From Alphaproteobacteria bacterium (GTDB lineage: Bacteria; Pseudomonadota; Alphaproteobacteria; CAAGCB01; CAG-977), in contig CAAGCY010000006.1 of assembly GCA_900768465.1 (NCBI GenBank), positions 62,001-126,000 of the forward strand: 64,000 nt of DNA, in the 5' to 3' direction. Shown piece after piece: positions 27,024 to 35,917 of this stretch (its first letter is position 1; each line of letters begins with the position of its first letter). The position numbers were made by a program, and so were the translations under genes. The notes beneath the pieces are model-generated. The model saw nothing but the letters and a program-made list of their open reading frames with translations. It made no database searches and was not told the DNA's origin.

Positions 27024-28540
27024 CCTCTGCCGCCGAATTTGAACCCGATTTTTCCGATAAAGAGGAAACCGAAATCCGCACCGCGCTTATCAAGCTGCAG
27101 GAAAAAGTGCAGGAAGCGAAAGTTCCCGTCGTTTTATTGCTTTGCGGAGCAAACGGATCGGGCAAAAATGCGGCTTTGGGACTGTTGCGCGATTGGCTGG
27201 ATCAGCGTCATCTTGACCTGCACGCTTACGAACGCCGCAACATCCGCCAAGATACCATCGAATACCGCCGCTATTGGTGCGATACGCCGATAGAGGGACA
27301 TACGGGACTGTTTGTCAGCTCGTGGTATTCCGATCCGCTGGTTGAACACGCTTACGGACGCATCAACGATGACGAGCTGTACAAACGGCTGGACGAATGT
27401 AATTTGTTTGAAAAAATGCTGGCGGACGGCAACGCGATTTTCGTCAAAATCTGGTTTTACAAAACCACGGCGGAACAAGAGGACTTTTTACGCACCATGG
27501 ACGACAATCCGTATGAACAATGGCGCGTATTTCCCGACGATTGGAAAAACTGCTGTCTGTCCGACAAATTCGAATCGACCACCCGCAAAATCATCCGCTA
27601 CACGGACAAAGACTATGCGCCGTGGTTTGAAATCAAGGACGGAACAATGACCGACCGCATGCGCGCCGCCCTGCACTACATCTGCGCGCGCGTTGACAAG
27701 CAAGCGGATTTGTTCTTGAAGCAAAAATCCAAAAAGCCTGAATACAAAAAAATCAAAACGGACAAAAAAGCGGAATTTTTAAAAGACTTGAATTTGGACG
27801 CCAACATTTCCAAAGACGAATACCGCGTTTACCTGCCGTACTTGAAAGCGCGGCTGAACGCCCTGTTAATGGAAGCCAAACGCCGCAACAAAAAAGTCGT
27901 TTTGGCGTTTGAAGGTCCCGACGCGTCGGGCAAAGGCGGGGTTATCAGCCGTCTGGCGTCGTCGGTTTATGTGCGTGACTGCAACATTTTTCCGATTGCC
28001 GCGCCGACCAAAGAAGAGCTTGCCCACCATTATTTGTGGCGTTTTTGGACTCGGTTGAAAGAACAAGACCTCTTAACCGTCTTTGACCGCACATGGTACG
28101 GGCGCGTTTTGGTTGAACGGATTGAACATTTTGCGACGGATGCGGAATGGGAACGCGCTTACGACGAAATCAACGCGTTTGAAAAACAGCTGACCAAAGG
28201 CGACAACATCGTCGTTAAATTCCTGCTTTACATTTCATCGGACGAACAGCTTGCCCGTTTCAAAGCGCGCGAGGAAGTGTCTTATAAAACATGGAAAATC
28301 GGCGAAGAGGACTGGCGCAACCGTGAAAAATGGGACGCGTACGAAACGGCGTTTGACGATATGCTGGCGAAAACGAACACCAAATACGCGCCGTGGTTTG
28401 TCATCGCGGACAACAATAAAAAGTACGGGCGCATTACAGCGATGCGCAAACTGTGCGAACATTTGGAAAAAGTGTTGGATTTCAAACCCGATTTGCCGGA
28501 ACCCGTGTTTGAAAAAAAGCCGAAAAAGAAAAAAGCTTAA
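27020..28540 (+). CDS. pap: Polyphosphate:AMP phosphotransferase (two-domain PPK2)
   Basis: The 506-residue protein has two fused PPK2 domains. The C-terminal one has intact Walker A (FEGPDASGKGGVI, about 294-306), Walker B-type DRTWYGRVLVERI and the LID loop. In the N-terminal one, Walker A is altered (CGANGSGKNAAL) and the Asp-Arg before Trp-Tyr is replaced (FVSSWYSD). This division is known for class II PPK2 enzymes, which use polyP to make ADP from AMP. Overlap with ppk (ATGA) means polyP synthesis and use are co-expressed. No terminator is visible before the leader promoter at 28548. Confidence 0.92.
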   Translation: MTSAAEFEPDFSDKEETEIRTALIKLQEKVQEAKVPVVLLLCGANGSGKNAALGLLRDWLDQRHLDLHAYERRNIRQDTIEYRRYWCDTPIEGHTGLFVSSWYSDPLVEHAYGRINDDELYKRLDECNLFEKMLADGNAIFVKIWFYKTTAEQEDFLRTMDDNPYEQWRVFPDDWKNCCLSDKFESTTRKIIRYTDKDYAPWFEIKDGTMTDRMRAALHYICARVDKQADLFLKQKSKKPEYKKIKTDKKAEFLKDLNLDANISKDEYRVYLPYLKARLNALLMEAKRRNKKVVLAFEGPDASGKGGVISRLASSVYVRDCNIFPIAAPTKEELAHHYLWRFWTRLKEQDLLTVFDRTWYGRVLVERIEHFATDAEWERAYDEINAFEKQLTKGDNIVVKFLLYISSDEQLARFKAREEVSYKTWKIGEEDWRNREKWDAYETAFDDMLAKTNTKYAPWFVIADNNKKYGRITAMRKLCEHLEKVLDFKPDLPEPVFEKKPKKKKA

Positions 28541-28547
28541 AAACTCC

Positions 28548-28576
28548 TTGTCAATGATAACGAATGATTGTACCCT
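28548..28576 (+). promoter_or_regulatory. Promoter of the structured leader, copy A
   Basis: TTGTCA (28548-28553), 17 bases, TACCCT (28571-28576). Copy B of the leader has the related TTGCCA, 18 bases, TATCCT. Transcription would start near 28583. Confidence 0.5.
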
Positions 28577-28750
28577 ATCTCTTAAGCATATCCGCCTAAG
28601 GGTTGATATGTCAGTGCCTTGAGAGGGGTGCGGAGCCTTGAACAGCTCTTTTACACAATCGGCGCAGATATGCGTCGTTGCCGTTTTGTTTATTGCGAAA
28701 CGGAAAATATCCCCCGATTTCTTTTTTAAGGGTCGGGGAGCTTTTGACGT

Positions 28751-28798
28751 ATGTTCAGAGTATTCCCGTCATTATCCTTGAAAGAACGGGATTCTTAA
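28751..28798 (+). CDS. Candidate leader peptide inside leader A
   Basis: The ATG at 28751, 10 bases after GGGGAG, opens a 15-residue frame, MFRVFPSLSLKERDS. At the same place in leader B there is MFRSVPCML, also 10 bases after GGGGAG and also ending in TAA just before the pairing segment AGG(T/C)CAAAAGG. The shared pattern is MFRxxPx. Whether it is translated is unknown. Confidence 0.35.
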   Translation: MFRVFPSLSLKERDS

Positions 28799-28840
28799 AG
28801 GTCAAAAGGATCATGATTGTGTATGGTTGTTCAACTCCCC

Positions 28841-28867
28841 GACCGCTCTTTTGGCGGTCTTTTTTTT
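28841..28867 (+). terminator. Intrinsic terminator ending leader A
   Basis: GACCGC pairs with GCGGTC (28841-28846 and 28854-28859), followed by eight T. It lies between the leader and the ribosome binding site of the autotransporter, so the gene can only be expressed by read-through from this promoter. Confidence 0.85.
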
Positions 28868-28887
28868 ACTTTTAAGGGGATTGGGAA

Positions 28888-31554
28888 ATGAAACAATCGA
28901 AAACAACACTAAAGGAATTGACACATCGTTATCGTGCAGTTCTGATTAAATGCGCTTTGCTGAATCTGGCTGCGTTCGTCGTCGCGATGCCTGCAAAGGC
29001 GGAATATCCTCAAGAATTTGTTAGCGATACGGAATTGTCAGACAAGACACAACAATTGCTAACCGGAATCAATACAAATACCCCCGTGACTCTTGCCGCC
29101 GGAAAACATCTGACAGTACGATTGGAAACGCTTGATTTAGCTACAACAGATCTGGAAATGCAAAGCTTTGTCATGGGGAAAGATTCGAAATTGACTGTGA
29201 CGGGCTTTGATTCTCCTGAATATGATCGTGATCTCAAAGCACGCGATAAAATATATCTGACGGGACAAATTGATGTACGTGGCGCGGGAATAAAACAAAA
29301 AGATTCCATAGCTGGAACATATACAATTGAAAATGCAGTCCTGACAAGCTCTGGTTTTTTGACAGAATTCGCTTTGCGTTCCAACGAAGACATGATTGTG
29401 AAAAACTCGATTTTGAACTTCAACAATCAATATACATTTCTTGGCAAGGAGGGCGGAACAAGCGGCGATGTGGTTTTGGAAGCGACAAAATTGACTACTT
29501 CCAACGGATCTTACGGATTTCATTTGAACAACATCTCCGGCGGAGACATCAAAATTACAAACGGCAGTTCTGTGGTATTAGGTAACAACGATTGTATAGC
29601 CATCGGATGGACTGACGATCGTAGCGAAGAATATCAATCTTCTAATTACAAAGGCAGCATCATTGCGGACAATTCTTCTTTGGTTTTAAACGGAACAAAA
29701 GTGTTTGTCGGACAAGAAGCCGATGATGCCTTGAAACTGCAAAACAAAGCGTCAATGACCGCCAACGGAACAGTTTCCGTTAAAACCATTGACGGAAAAA
29801 CAGGATTGATAAGCGTTGCCGACAGTTCGTTGAACATTGGTGGAACGTTAGAGGGAAATGTAAGCTTTATCGGCAACGGAACGCTGAATTTATCGGGCGC
29901 GTTGAACGGTGATATGAATATTGCAAATACTGCCGAAATCTCTTCCTCCGCGGACGCTTTTTCAAAAATCCGCGGAACGATAACAAACAACGGCACTGTT
30001 TCCTTGACGGGCGGTACTTTGGGAAAAGCCTTGTCGGGAAAAATCAAAATCGCGGGCAACACCGCTTTCGGTGGTTCGTTTACAACAAACGACATCACAA
30101 TTTCCACGGGCAAAACGCTTGACATCGGGGAAAACAGTTTGACCGCTTCGACCATTGCGGGCGGGACGATTTCGGCGATTTTGACCGACGCGGCGAAGAA
30201 TACGGCGATTGTCACAGCAACAGCGACCGATGTCACTTTGAAACTGGACATGAGCCAAGCTTCCCGCGACGAGGTGACGCAATATAAAATCACAAACGGC
30301 ACGGGTTTCACGTTCGGCGACTATGCAACCAACCGCTACGCCGTATCCAATGTCGCATTCGGCAAGAACGACGCCAAAACGCTTGAAAAGCTGAGCGGCT
30401 GGAACGGCGGCGATTTGTGGATTTTGCGGTTGGCGACCGCTTCCGAAGCCGCGATTGAAGATTTGGAAAAATCCGGCGTCGTCCTGCCCGAAAATGAAAA
30501 GAACGCGTCAAAAATCCTTGATTTGGCGTCGGGCATTTTGGACAAGCTGCCCGAACACCACAAAAAAGTCATTGAAAAAGTCAACGACTTGCTGGACAAA
30601 GCGCAAGGAAAAGCCGAAGAAATCAAGCAAATTCTGCGTGAAATCGCTCCCGACGCGTCGACTTCGGGATCCAAGACGGCTTCCAACACCGCCAAATCCG
30701 TCATCAATGTCATCAACTCGCGCTTTGGCGGCGGATCGCCTCGCCGAGGACGTTCGGGCGGCGACTACACCGTCGGTCAAACCGCCGTTTGGGCGCAAGG
30801 CATGATGAACTACGCCAAACTGGACACGGATAACGGCTTTGACGCGCATTCCAACGGGTTCGCCGTGGGCTTCGAAGCGAACTTCACCGACAGCTTCAAA
30901 GCGGGCTTGGGCTACGCGTACACGTCGACCGACATCTCGACGGAACGCTCCAAAACCGACGTCAAAACTCATACGGGCTTTGTGTACGGCGAATACAAGC
31001 CCAACAAAGCGTACATCAACGGCGTAGTCAGCTTCGGACGTTCCGACTATGACGACACGACGCGCAGCTTGAGCTTGATCAGCGCGTACAAAACGGACAC
31101 GATAGCCGCTCAAATCGCTGCGGGATACGAAGCGGGCGTGTTGACTCCGGAAGCGGCGGTGCGCTTTACGAACGTGAAGCAAAAAGCCTATACGGACGCA
31201 ACGGGCTCGGAAATGAGCGAAAAGACGGCGGATACTTGGACGGGCGTTTTGGGCGCGAAAATCGGCAAAGACTTTACACTACGAGCCAACAGCAAAATCG
31301 GACTGTCGCCGGAATTGAAAGTCGCGGCAACATACGACTTTGCGCGCGACGACGAAAACCGCACGGTCACTTTGCCCGACGGGTCAAGCTACACGGCGAC
31401 GGGCGAAGCGATGGAACGCTTCGGCGTTGAAGCGGGTGCGGGCGTGACGGTCAGCATCGCCAATTCGGCGGAAATCGCGCTGACTTACGACGGCAAGTTC
31501 AAAAAGGACTATCAAGACCATACCGGCATGCTGAACCTGAAAGTCAAGTTCTGA
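28888..31554 (+). CDS. Autotransporter-like outer-membrane protein with large passenger
   Basis: 888 residues. The N-terminus has a long secretion signal with the element YRAVLIKCAL shared with the gene at 375, cleaved near PAKA. Residues ~40-500 are Ser/Thr/Asn/Gly-rich short strands (LTASTIAGGTISAILTD and similar), typical of a beta-helix. Residues ~515-600 form a charged helix (KILDLASGILDKLPEHHKKV), probably inside the barrel. From about residue 630 (VGQTAVWAQGMMNYAKL) to the end is an autotransporter barrel finishing LNLKVKF. Such proteins display or secrete adhesins or enzymes (type V secretion). No protease motif is seen in the passenger. AAGGGGA lies 7 bases from the ATG. Expression is probably gated by leader A. 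Confidence 0.88.
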   Translation: MKQSKTTLKELTHRYRAVLIKCALLNLAAFVVAMPAKAEYPQEFVSDTELSDKTQQLLTGINTNTPVTLAAGKHLTVRLETLDLATTDLEMQSFVMGKDSKLTVTGFDSPEYDRDLKARDKIYLTGQIDVRGAGIKQKDSIAGTYTIENAVLTSSGFLTEFALRSNEDMIVKNSILNFNNQYTFLGKEGGTSGDVVLEATKLTTSNGSYGFHLNNISGGDIKITNGSSVVLGNNDCIAIGWTDDRSEEYQSSNYKGSIIADNSSLVLNGTKVFVGQEADDALKLQNKASMTANGTVSVKTIDGKTGLISVADSSLNIGGTLEGNVSFIGNGTLNLSGALNGDMNIANTAEISSSADAFSKIRGTITNNGTVSLTGGTLGKALSGKIKIAGNTAFGGSFTTNDITISTGKTLDIGENSLTASTIAGGTISAILTDAAKNTAIVTATATDVTLKLDMSQASRDEVTQYKITNGTGFTFGDYATNRYAVSNVAFGKNDAKTLEKLSGWNGGDLWILRLATASEAAIEDLEKSGVVLPENEKNASKILDLASGILDKLPEHHKKVIEKVNDLLDKAQGKAEEIKQILREIAPDASTSGSKTASNTAKSVINVINSRFGGGSPRRGRSGGDYTVGQTAVWAQGMMNYAKLDTDNGFDAHSNGFAVGFEANFTDSFKAGLGYAYTSTDISTERSKTDVKTHTGFVYGEYKPNKAYINGVVSFGRSDYDDTTRSLSLISAYKTDTIAAQIAAGYEAGVLTPEAAVRFTNVKQKAYTDATGSEMSEKTADTWTGVLGAKIGKDFTLRANSKIGLSPELKVAATYDFARDDENRTVTLPDGSSYTATGEAMERFGVEAGAGVTVSIANSAEIALTYDGKFKKDYQDHTGMLNLKVKF

Positions 31555-31566
31555 TACATATAAAAG

Positions 31567-31593
31567 AAAAGCCCCGCATTGCGGGGCTTTTTT
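31567..31593 (+). terminator. Bidirectional terminator between autotransporter and cyclophilin genes
   Basis: GCCCCGC-ATT-GCGGGGC (31571-31587) with A-rich left and T-rich right flanks. Confidence 0.85.
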
Positions 31594-32057
31594 CAGGCTT
31601 TCAATTTCATTGAAACGATTTTGTCGGGATTTTTGACCATGCCGTTATTGCCCGACCCTTTTTTGATGTTATCGACAAATTCCATTCCTTTGACGACTTT
31701 TCCCCAGACGGTATACTGTCCGTCCAGCCACGGGCAAGTATCAAAGCAGATGAAAAACTGGCTGTCCGCGCTGTGAATATCCATTGCGCGCGCCATTGAA
31801 CAAGTCCCGCGAACATGCGGTTCTTTTGAAAACTCGGCACGCAGCAGCATACCGCTGCCGCCGCATCCGTCACCGTCGGGATCGCCCGTTTGCGCCATAA
31901 ATCCGTCAATTACGCGGTGAAAAGTCAACCCGTCGTAAAATCCCTGTTTAACCAGTTCTTTGATACGGGCGACATGTTTAGGCGCCAAATCGGGACGCAG
32001 TTCGATTTCGACCGTGCCGTCCTTTAATTCCAACAGTAAAATTTCTTTATCGCTCAT
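31593..32057 (-). CDS. Peptidyl-prolyl cis-trans isomerase, cyclophilin type
   Basis: The 154-residue cytoplasmic cyclophilin lacks a signal peptide. Active-site residues lie in GLTFHRVIDGFMAQTGDP, MARAMDIHSADSQFFICF and PWLDGQYTVWGKV; the Trp, Arg, Phe and His positions are intact. It assists proline-limited folding. The start overlaps the coaD stop (ATGA), making a gyrA-coaD-ppi operon. Confidence 0.93.
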   Translation of the reverse strand: MSDKEILLLELKDGTVEIELRPDLAPKHVARIKELVKQGFYDGLTFHRVIDGFMAQTGDPDGDGCGGSGMLLRAEFSKEPHVRGTCSMARAMDIHSADSQFFICFDTCPWLDGQYTVWGKVVKGMEFVDNIKKGSGNNGMVKNPDKIVSMKLKA

Positions 32058-32566
32058 TTGATTTCCCCCAGCTCTTTAAAGCGCGCAATCAGTTTTTCGG
32101 CTACGGCGGGCGTGACAAAAGTCGATATATCGCCGCCCAGCTTGCAGATTTCCTTGACAAAGACGGACGAAACGAACTGATGTTTTTCGGATGCCATCAA
32201 AAACACGGTTTCGATGTCTTCCTCCAACCGTCTGTTCATTACGCACATCTTGAATTCGTATTCAAAGTCGGACACGGCGCGCAACCCGCGGAAAATGACC
32301 TGCGCGTTGTTTTCTTTGGCAAAATTGACCAGCAAGGTGTCAACCAAAGGCTTGACTTCGATTGAGCTTTTGTGGGCGAACTTCTGCACTTCGGCTTTGG
32401 TCATTTCGATACGGTCTTCCACGGAAAACAACGAATTTTTCTGTTCGTTGACCGCAACGCCGATAATCAGGCGGTCGACCAGACCGGCAGCCCGATCGAC
32501 CAAGTTCAAGTGTCCGTACGTTATCGGGTCGAACGTCCCCGGATAAACGCCAATCCGCTCTTTCAT
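32054..32566 (-). CDS. coaD: Pantetheine-phosphate adenylyltransferase
   Basis: The 170-residue enzyme makes dephospho-CoA from phosphopantetheine and ATP. The HIGH-type nucleotide motif is [19 protein letters not shown] (8-26). [14 protein letters not shown] and the C-terminal [10 protein letters not shown] correspond to the conserved substrate loop and ISSS-like motif. It overlaps gyrA by 4 bp. Confidence 0.95.
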   Translation of the reverse strand: MKERIGVYPGTFDPITYGHLNLVDRAAGLVDRLIIGVAVNEQKNSLFSVEDRIEMTKAEVQKFAHKSSIEVKPLVDTLLVNFAKENNAQVIFRGLRAVSDFEYEFKMCVMNRRLEEDIETVFLMASEKHQFVSSVFVKEICKLGGDISTFVTPAVAEKLIARFKELGEIK

Positions 32567-35310
32567 TCCGCGTCTCCGGCGACAGAGTCCGCATTTTCAG
32601 AAACGGGAGCTTCTTCCCCCGACTCTTCGGCGTTTTCGATATCCTCGTCGTCATAATCTTCGATGCAAGTCGCGGAAACGACGTGTTCGGCGTCGTTCAA
32701 ACGGAACATGATAACGCCCATTGTGTTGCGGCCGGCGATGCGGATATCCTTGACGGGCATGCGGATAAGCTTGCCCGCGTCGGTCACCAGCATCACATGC
32801 GCCGTATCCGTTACAGGGAACGACGCGACAACCGAATCCTTGCGCTTTGTCGTGTCAATGCTGGTAACGCCCTGCCCGCCGCGTCCCGTAATACGGTATT
32901 CGTAAGCGGAAGTACGCTTGCCGTAACCACTGTCGGTGACGGTCAGCACAAACTCCTCGTCGGCTTGCATCCGGGCGAATTCCTCATCGGACAAGACAAC
33001 GTTTGTCGCCGTTTCGGTTTCGTCGGACGCTTCGTCCGTTTCTCGGTTCAGCGCGCGCGCCATTTTCAAATAAGCGGCGCGTTTTTCCATATCGGCATCC
33101 GTATGGCGCAATACGGACATCGAAATCACTTCGTCGTCGGCAAACAATCGAATGCCGCGAACGCCCGTGGATGTTCTGCCCGAAAACACGCGGACGTCGG
33201 AAACGGGGAAGCGAATGGCTTTTCCGCCCTTTGCCGCCAACAAAATGTCTTGGTCGTCGGTGCAGATTTTCACATCAATCAAAGTATCGCCCTCGTCCAG
33301 CTTCATCGCGATTTTGCCGTTGGCTTTCACGTCGATAAAGTCGGCAAGTTTGTTTCGGCGCACGCCGCCCGATCGCGTGGCGAACATCACGTCCAGATTT
33401 TCGGCTTCCTTTTCGTCTTCGGGCAGCCGCATAATCGTCGTAATCCGCTCGTCCTGCTTCAAAGGCAACAAGTTAATCAAAGCCTTGCCCGTCGACTGGG
33501 GCGAACCGACCGGCAGACGGTAGACTTTCATCTTGTACACCAGCCCTGCGTTCGAGAAAAACAGCATCGGCGCGTGCGTGCTGGCGACGAACAAGTTTGT
33601 GATATAGTCTTCTTCGTGCGTATTCATGCCCGTGCGTCCTTTGCCGCCGCGTTTCTGCGCGCGGTAAGCCGACAGCGGAACGCGTTTGATATAGCCCGTG
33701 TTGGTTACGGTTACAACCATATCCTCGCGCTGAATCAAATCTTCGATATCGTGTTCGAATTCGGCGTCTTCAATCGTCGTGCGGCGCGGTGTCGCAAATT
33801 CGGTTTTGACGGCAACGAATTCGTCGCGCATAATGCCGTACAGCTTTTCACGCGAAGCCAAAATCGACAGCAATTCTTTGATTTCGCCGCCCAATTCAAT
33901 CAATTCGTTGTGAATTTTTTCACGTTCCAATCCCGTCAAGCGGTGCAAACGCAAATCCAAAATCGCATCGGCTTGTTTTTCCGACAGTTTGCACATGCCG
34001 TCAACCGCTTCGTATTCGGGATCGTCAATCAAATCAATCAGCGGCACGATGTCGCGCGCATCCCAAGTCCGCCCCATCAACCCCGCTTTTGCTTCGGGTC
34101 TGTTCGGCGCTTTGCGGATAAGCTCGATAACGGGGTCAAGGTTTTCGACCGCAATCGCCAAGCCGACCAACAAATGAGCGCGGTCGCGCGCTTTGCCAAG
34201 GTCGTAAATCGTGCGGCGGCGAATGACTTCTTCGCGGAATTCGACAAACGCGGAAATCATGTCGCGCAAGTTCATCAGTTGCGGACGCCCGCCGTTCAGC
34301 GCAATCATATTTGCGCCGAAGTTCGTTTGCAAAGCCGTGTACTTGAACAGCTGGTTCAGCACGATTTCGGGGTGGTGTTCGCGCTTGATTTCAATCACGA
34401 CGCGGATACCCTGCCTGTCGGATTCGTCGCGGATGTCGGCAATGCCTTCGATGGTTTTGTCGCGCACCAGCTCGGCAATGCGGGAAATCATCGCGGCTTT
34501 GTTGACCTGATACGGAATTTCGGTAACGATAATCGCCCAGCGGTCTTTGCGGATTTCCTCAATCTGCGTTCTGGCGCGCATGATAATGGAGCCGCGTCCC
34601 GTCAATTCGGTCGAACGCGAACCGGAACGCCCCAAAATCAAGCCCCCCGTCGGAAAATCGGGTCCCGGAACGATGTCAATCAGTTCTTCCGAAGTGATTT
34701 CGGGATTGTCGACGTAAGCGACGGCGGCGTCAATCACTTCGCCCAAGTTATGCGGCGGAATATTAGTCGCCATACCGACGGCGATACCGCCCGCCCCGTT
34801 GACCAGAATGTTCGGGAAGCGCGCGGGCAGAACGGACGGTTCCAAGACCGTTTCGTCATAGTTCGGAACAAAGTTGACGGTTTCCTTGTCAATATCGTCC
34901 AGCAAAACATGAGCGGCAAGCCCCAATCGGGCTTCCGTATAACGCATGGCGGCGGCGGAATCGCCGTCGATGGAACCGAAGTTGCCTTGCGACGAAATCA
35001 GCGGCACGCGCATGGAGAAATCCTGCGCCATACGCACCATGGCTTCGTAAATAGCGGCGTCGCCGTGCGGGTGGTACTTACCCATCACATCCCCGACGAT
35101 GCGGGCGGATTTACGGAACGGTTTGCCGTAATCGTAGCCGCCTTCGTGCATGGCGTACAAAATGCGGCGGTGAACGGGTTTCAAGCCGTCGCGCACATCA
35201 GGCAAAGCGCGTGAAACGATAACGCTCATCGCGTAAGCCAGATAAGAACTTTTCATTTCCTCTTCGATACCGATGGGGGATATCGAATTTTCTTTTACGG
35301 TATTTTCCAC
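32563..35310 (-). CDS. gyrA: DNA gyrase subunit A
   Basis: The 915-residue subunit has the catalytic Tyr124 in [10 protein letters not shown] and a full-length six-blade C-terminal domain; the GyrA-box region [11 protein letters not shown] distinguishes it from ParC at 11307. The quinolone loop reads [18 protein letters not shown], so the E. coli Ser83 and Asp87 positions are Ala85 and Glu89. An inserted acidic segment ([15 protein letters not shown]) interrupts the pinwheel, and the tail is acidic. It heads an operon with coaD and a cyclophilin. Confidence 0.96.
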   Translation of the reverse strand: MENTVKENSISPIGIEEEMKSSYLAYAMSVIVSRALPDVRDGLKPVHRRILYAMHEGGYDYGKPFRKSARIVGDVMGKYHPHGDAAIYEAMVRMAQDFSMRVPLISSQGNFGSIDGDSAAAMRYTEARLGLAAHVLLDDIDKETVNFVPNYDETVLEPSVLPARFPNILVNGAGGIAVGMATNIPPHNLGEVIDAAVAYVDNPEITSEELIDIVPGPDFPTGGLILGRSGSRSTELTGRGSIIMRARTQIEEIRKDRWAIIVTEIPYQVNKAAMISRIAELVRDKTIEGIADIRDESDRQGIRVVIEIKREHHPEIVLNQLFKYTALQTNFGANMIALNGGRPQLMNLRDMISAFVEFREEVIRRRTIYDLGKARDRAHLLVGLAIAVENLDPVIELIRKAPNRPEAKAGLMGRTWDARDIVPLIDLIDDPEYEAVDGMCKLSEKQADAILDLRLHRLTGLEREKIHNELIELGGEIKELLSILASREKLYGIMRDEFVAVKTEFATPRRTTIEDAEFEHDIEDLIQREDMVVTVTNTGYIKRVPLSAYRAQKRGGKGRTGMNTHEEDYITNLFVASTHAPMLFFSNAGLVYKMKVYRLPVGSPQSTGKALINLLPLKQDERITTIMRLPEDEKEAENLDVMFATRSGGVRRNKLADFIDVKANGKIAMKLDEGDTLIDVKICTDDQDILLAAKGGKAIRFPVSDVRVFSGRTSTGVRGIRLFADDEVISMSVLRHTDADMEKRAAYLKMARALNRETDEASDETETATNVVLSDEEFARMQADEEFVLTVTDSGYGKRTSAYEYRITGRGGQGVTSIDTTKRKDSVVASFPVTDTAHVMLVTDAGKLIRMPVKDIRIAGRNTMGVIMFRLNDAEHVVSATCIEDYDDEDIENAEESGEEAPVSENADSVAGDAE

Positions 35311-35347
35311 GATTTACACCATTTCAACAGTTAAACGGAGGTCGTTT

Positions 35348-35824
35348 TCAGAACGGGATTTCGTCATCGAAACCGCCCGCGGCAGGCGCGGCGGCGGGCT
35401 TGGAATCCCAGCCTGCGGCGGCGGGCGCGTCAAAGGACGGAGCAAATCCGCCGTCCGAAGCACCACCCGCGTTGCGGCTGTCCAGCAAAGTCATTTCGCC
35501 GCGGAAAGCGCCCAGAACGACTTCGGTCGTGTATCTTTCCTGTCCCGCGTTGTCCGTCCATTTGCGGGTCTGCAAAGCCCCTTCGACATACAGCTTGGAG
35601 CCTTTTTTGACATAGCGTTCCGCAATATCCGCCAAACCCTGATTGAAAATCACGATGCGGTGCCATTCGGTTTTTTCCTGTTTTGCGCCGCTGTTTTTGT
35701 CTTTCCAAGTGTCGGACGTGGCAAGCGTCAGATTGACGATTTTGCGTCCGTCAGCGGATTGGCGCACTTCGGGGTCTTTGCCGACATTGCCGATTAAGAT
35801 GACTTTGTTTACACTTCCTGCCAT
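35348..35824 (-). CDS. ssb: Single-stranded DNA-binding protein
   Basis: 158 residues. The OB fold begins [20 protein letters not shown] and has [20 protein letters not shown] Gly/Ala-rich linker leads to the acidic tip DDEIPF that recruits repair and replication partners. The start at 35824 is set by family homology. It lies upstream of gyrA in the same direction with a 37-bp gap. Confidence 0.96.
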   Translation of the reverse strand: MAGSVNKVILIGNVGKDPEVRQSADGRKIVNLTLATSDTWKDKNSGAKQEKTEWHRIVIFNQGLADIAERYVKKGSKLYVEGALQTRKWTDNAGQERYTTEVVLGAFRGEMTLLDSRNAGGASDGGFAPSFDAPAAAGWDSKPAAAPAAGGFDDEIPF

Positions 35825-35917
35825 AATGAATATTCCTGTTAAAGATATTAAAGTTACCTGTTTGTACACCGAACGGGCAAAAAAAGAAAGCTTTTCTTTT
35901 CCGAAATGTGAAAAACG

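Larger units (their letters stand above)
28583..28867 (+). ncRNA. Structured leader RNA with terminator (attenuator candidate), copy A
   Basis: This region is homologous to the reverse complement of 41544-41814. Shared blocks include GTGCGGAGCCTT, GAACAGCTCT, TCGGGGAGCTTTTG, CGTATGTTCAGA and CAAAAGGATCA. Hairpins: GCATATC/GATATGT (28586-28611), CGGCGCA/TGCGTCG (about 28660-28678), CCGTTT/AAACGG (28681-28703), CCCCGA/TCGGGG (28712-28738), and CTTTTGAC/GTCAAAAG (28741-28808). The last is CTTTTGGC/GCCAAAAG in copy B, a compensatory change. TCGGGGAG (28733-28740) can also pair with CTCCCCGA (28835-28842). It ends in a terminator 20 bases before the autotransporter start, so cis control of that gene is likely. 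I know no matching RNA family. Confidence 0.7.

Noticed and set aside
28583..28867. Leader A as 6S RNA, SRP RNA, RNase P RNA or tmRNA
   Set aside because: The length is too great for 4.5S RNA and none of the signature sequences is present. Two diverged copies, each placed just before a coding gene, also argue against these single-copy RNAs. A covariance search is still needed to exclude 6S fully.
28583..28867. Leader A as a cobalamin or other known riboswitch
   Set aside because: No B12 box, TPP, FMN, SAM or glycine core sequence could be found.
32683..35214. An 843-codon open frame antisense to gyrA
   Set aside because: It is the mirror of the codon pattern of gyrA. The translated sequence is rich in Arg, Phe and Asn without domain features, and similar long antisense frames lie opposite parC, the acyl-CoA ligase, spoT and uvrD.
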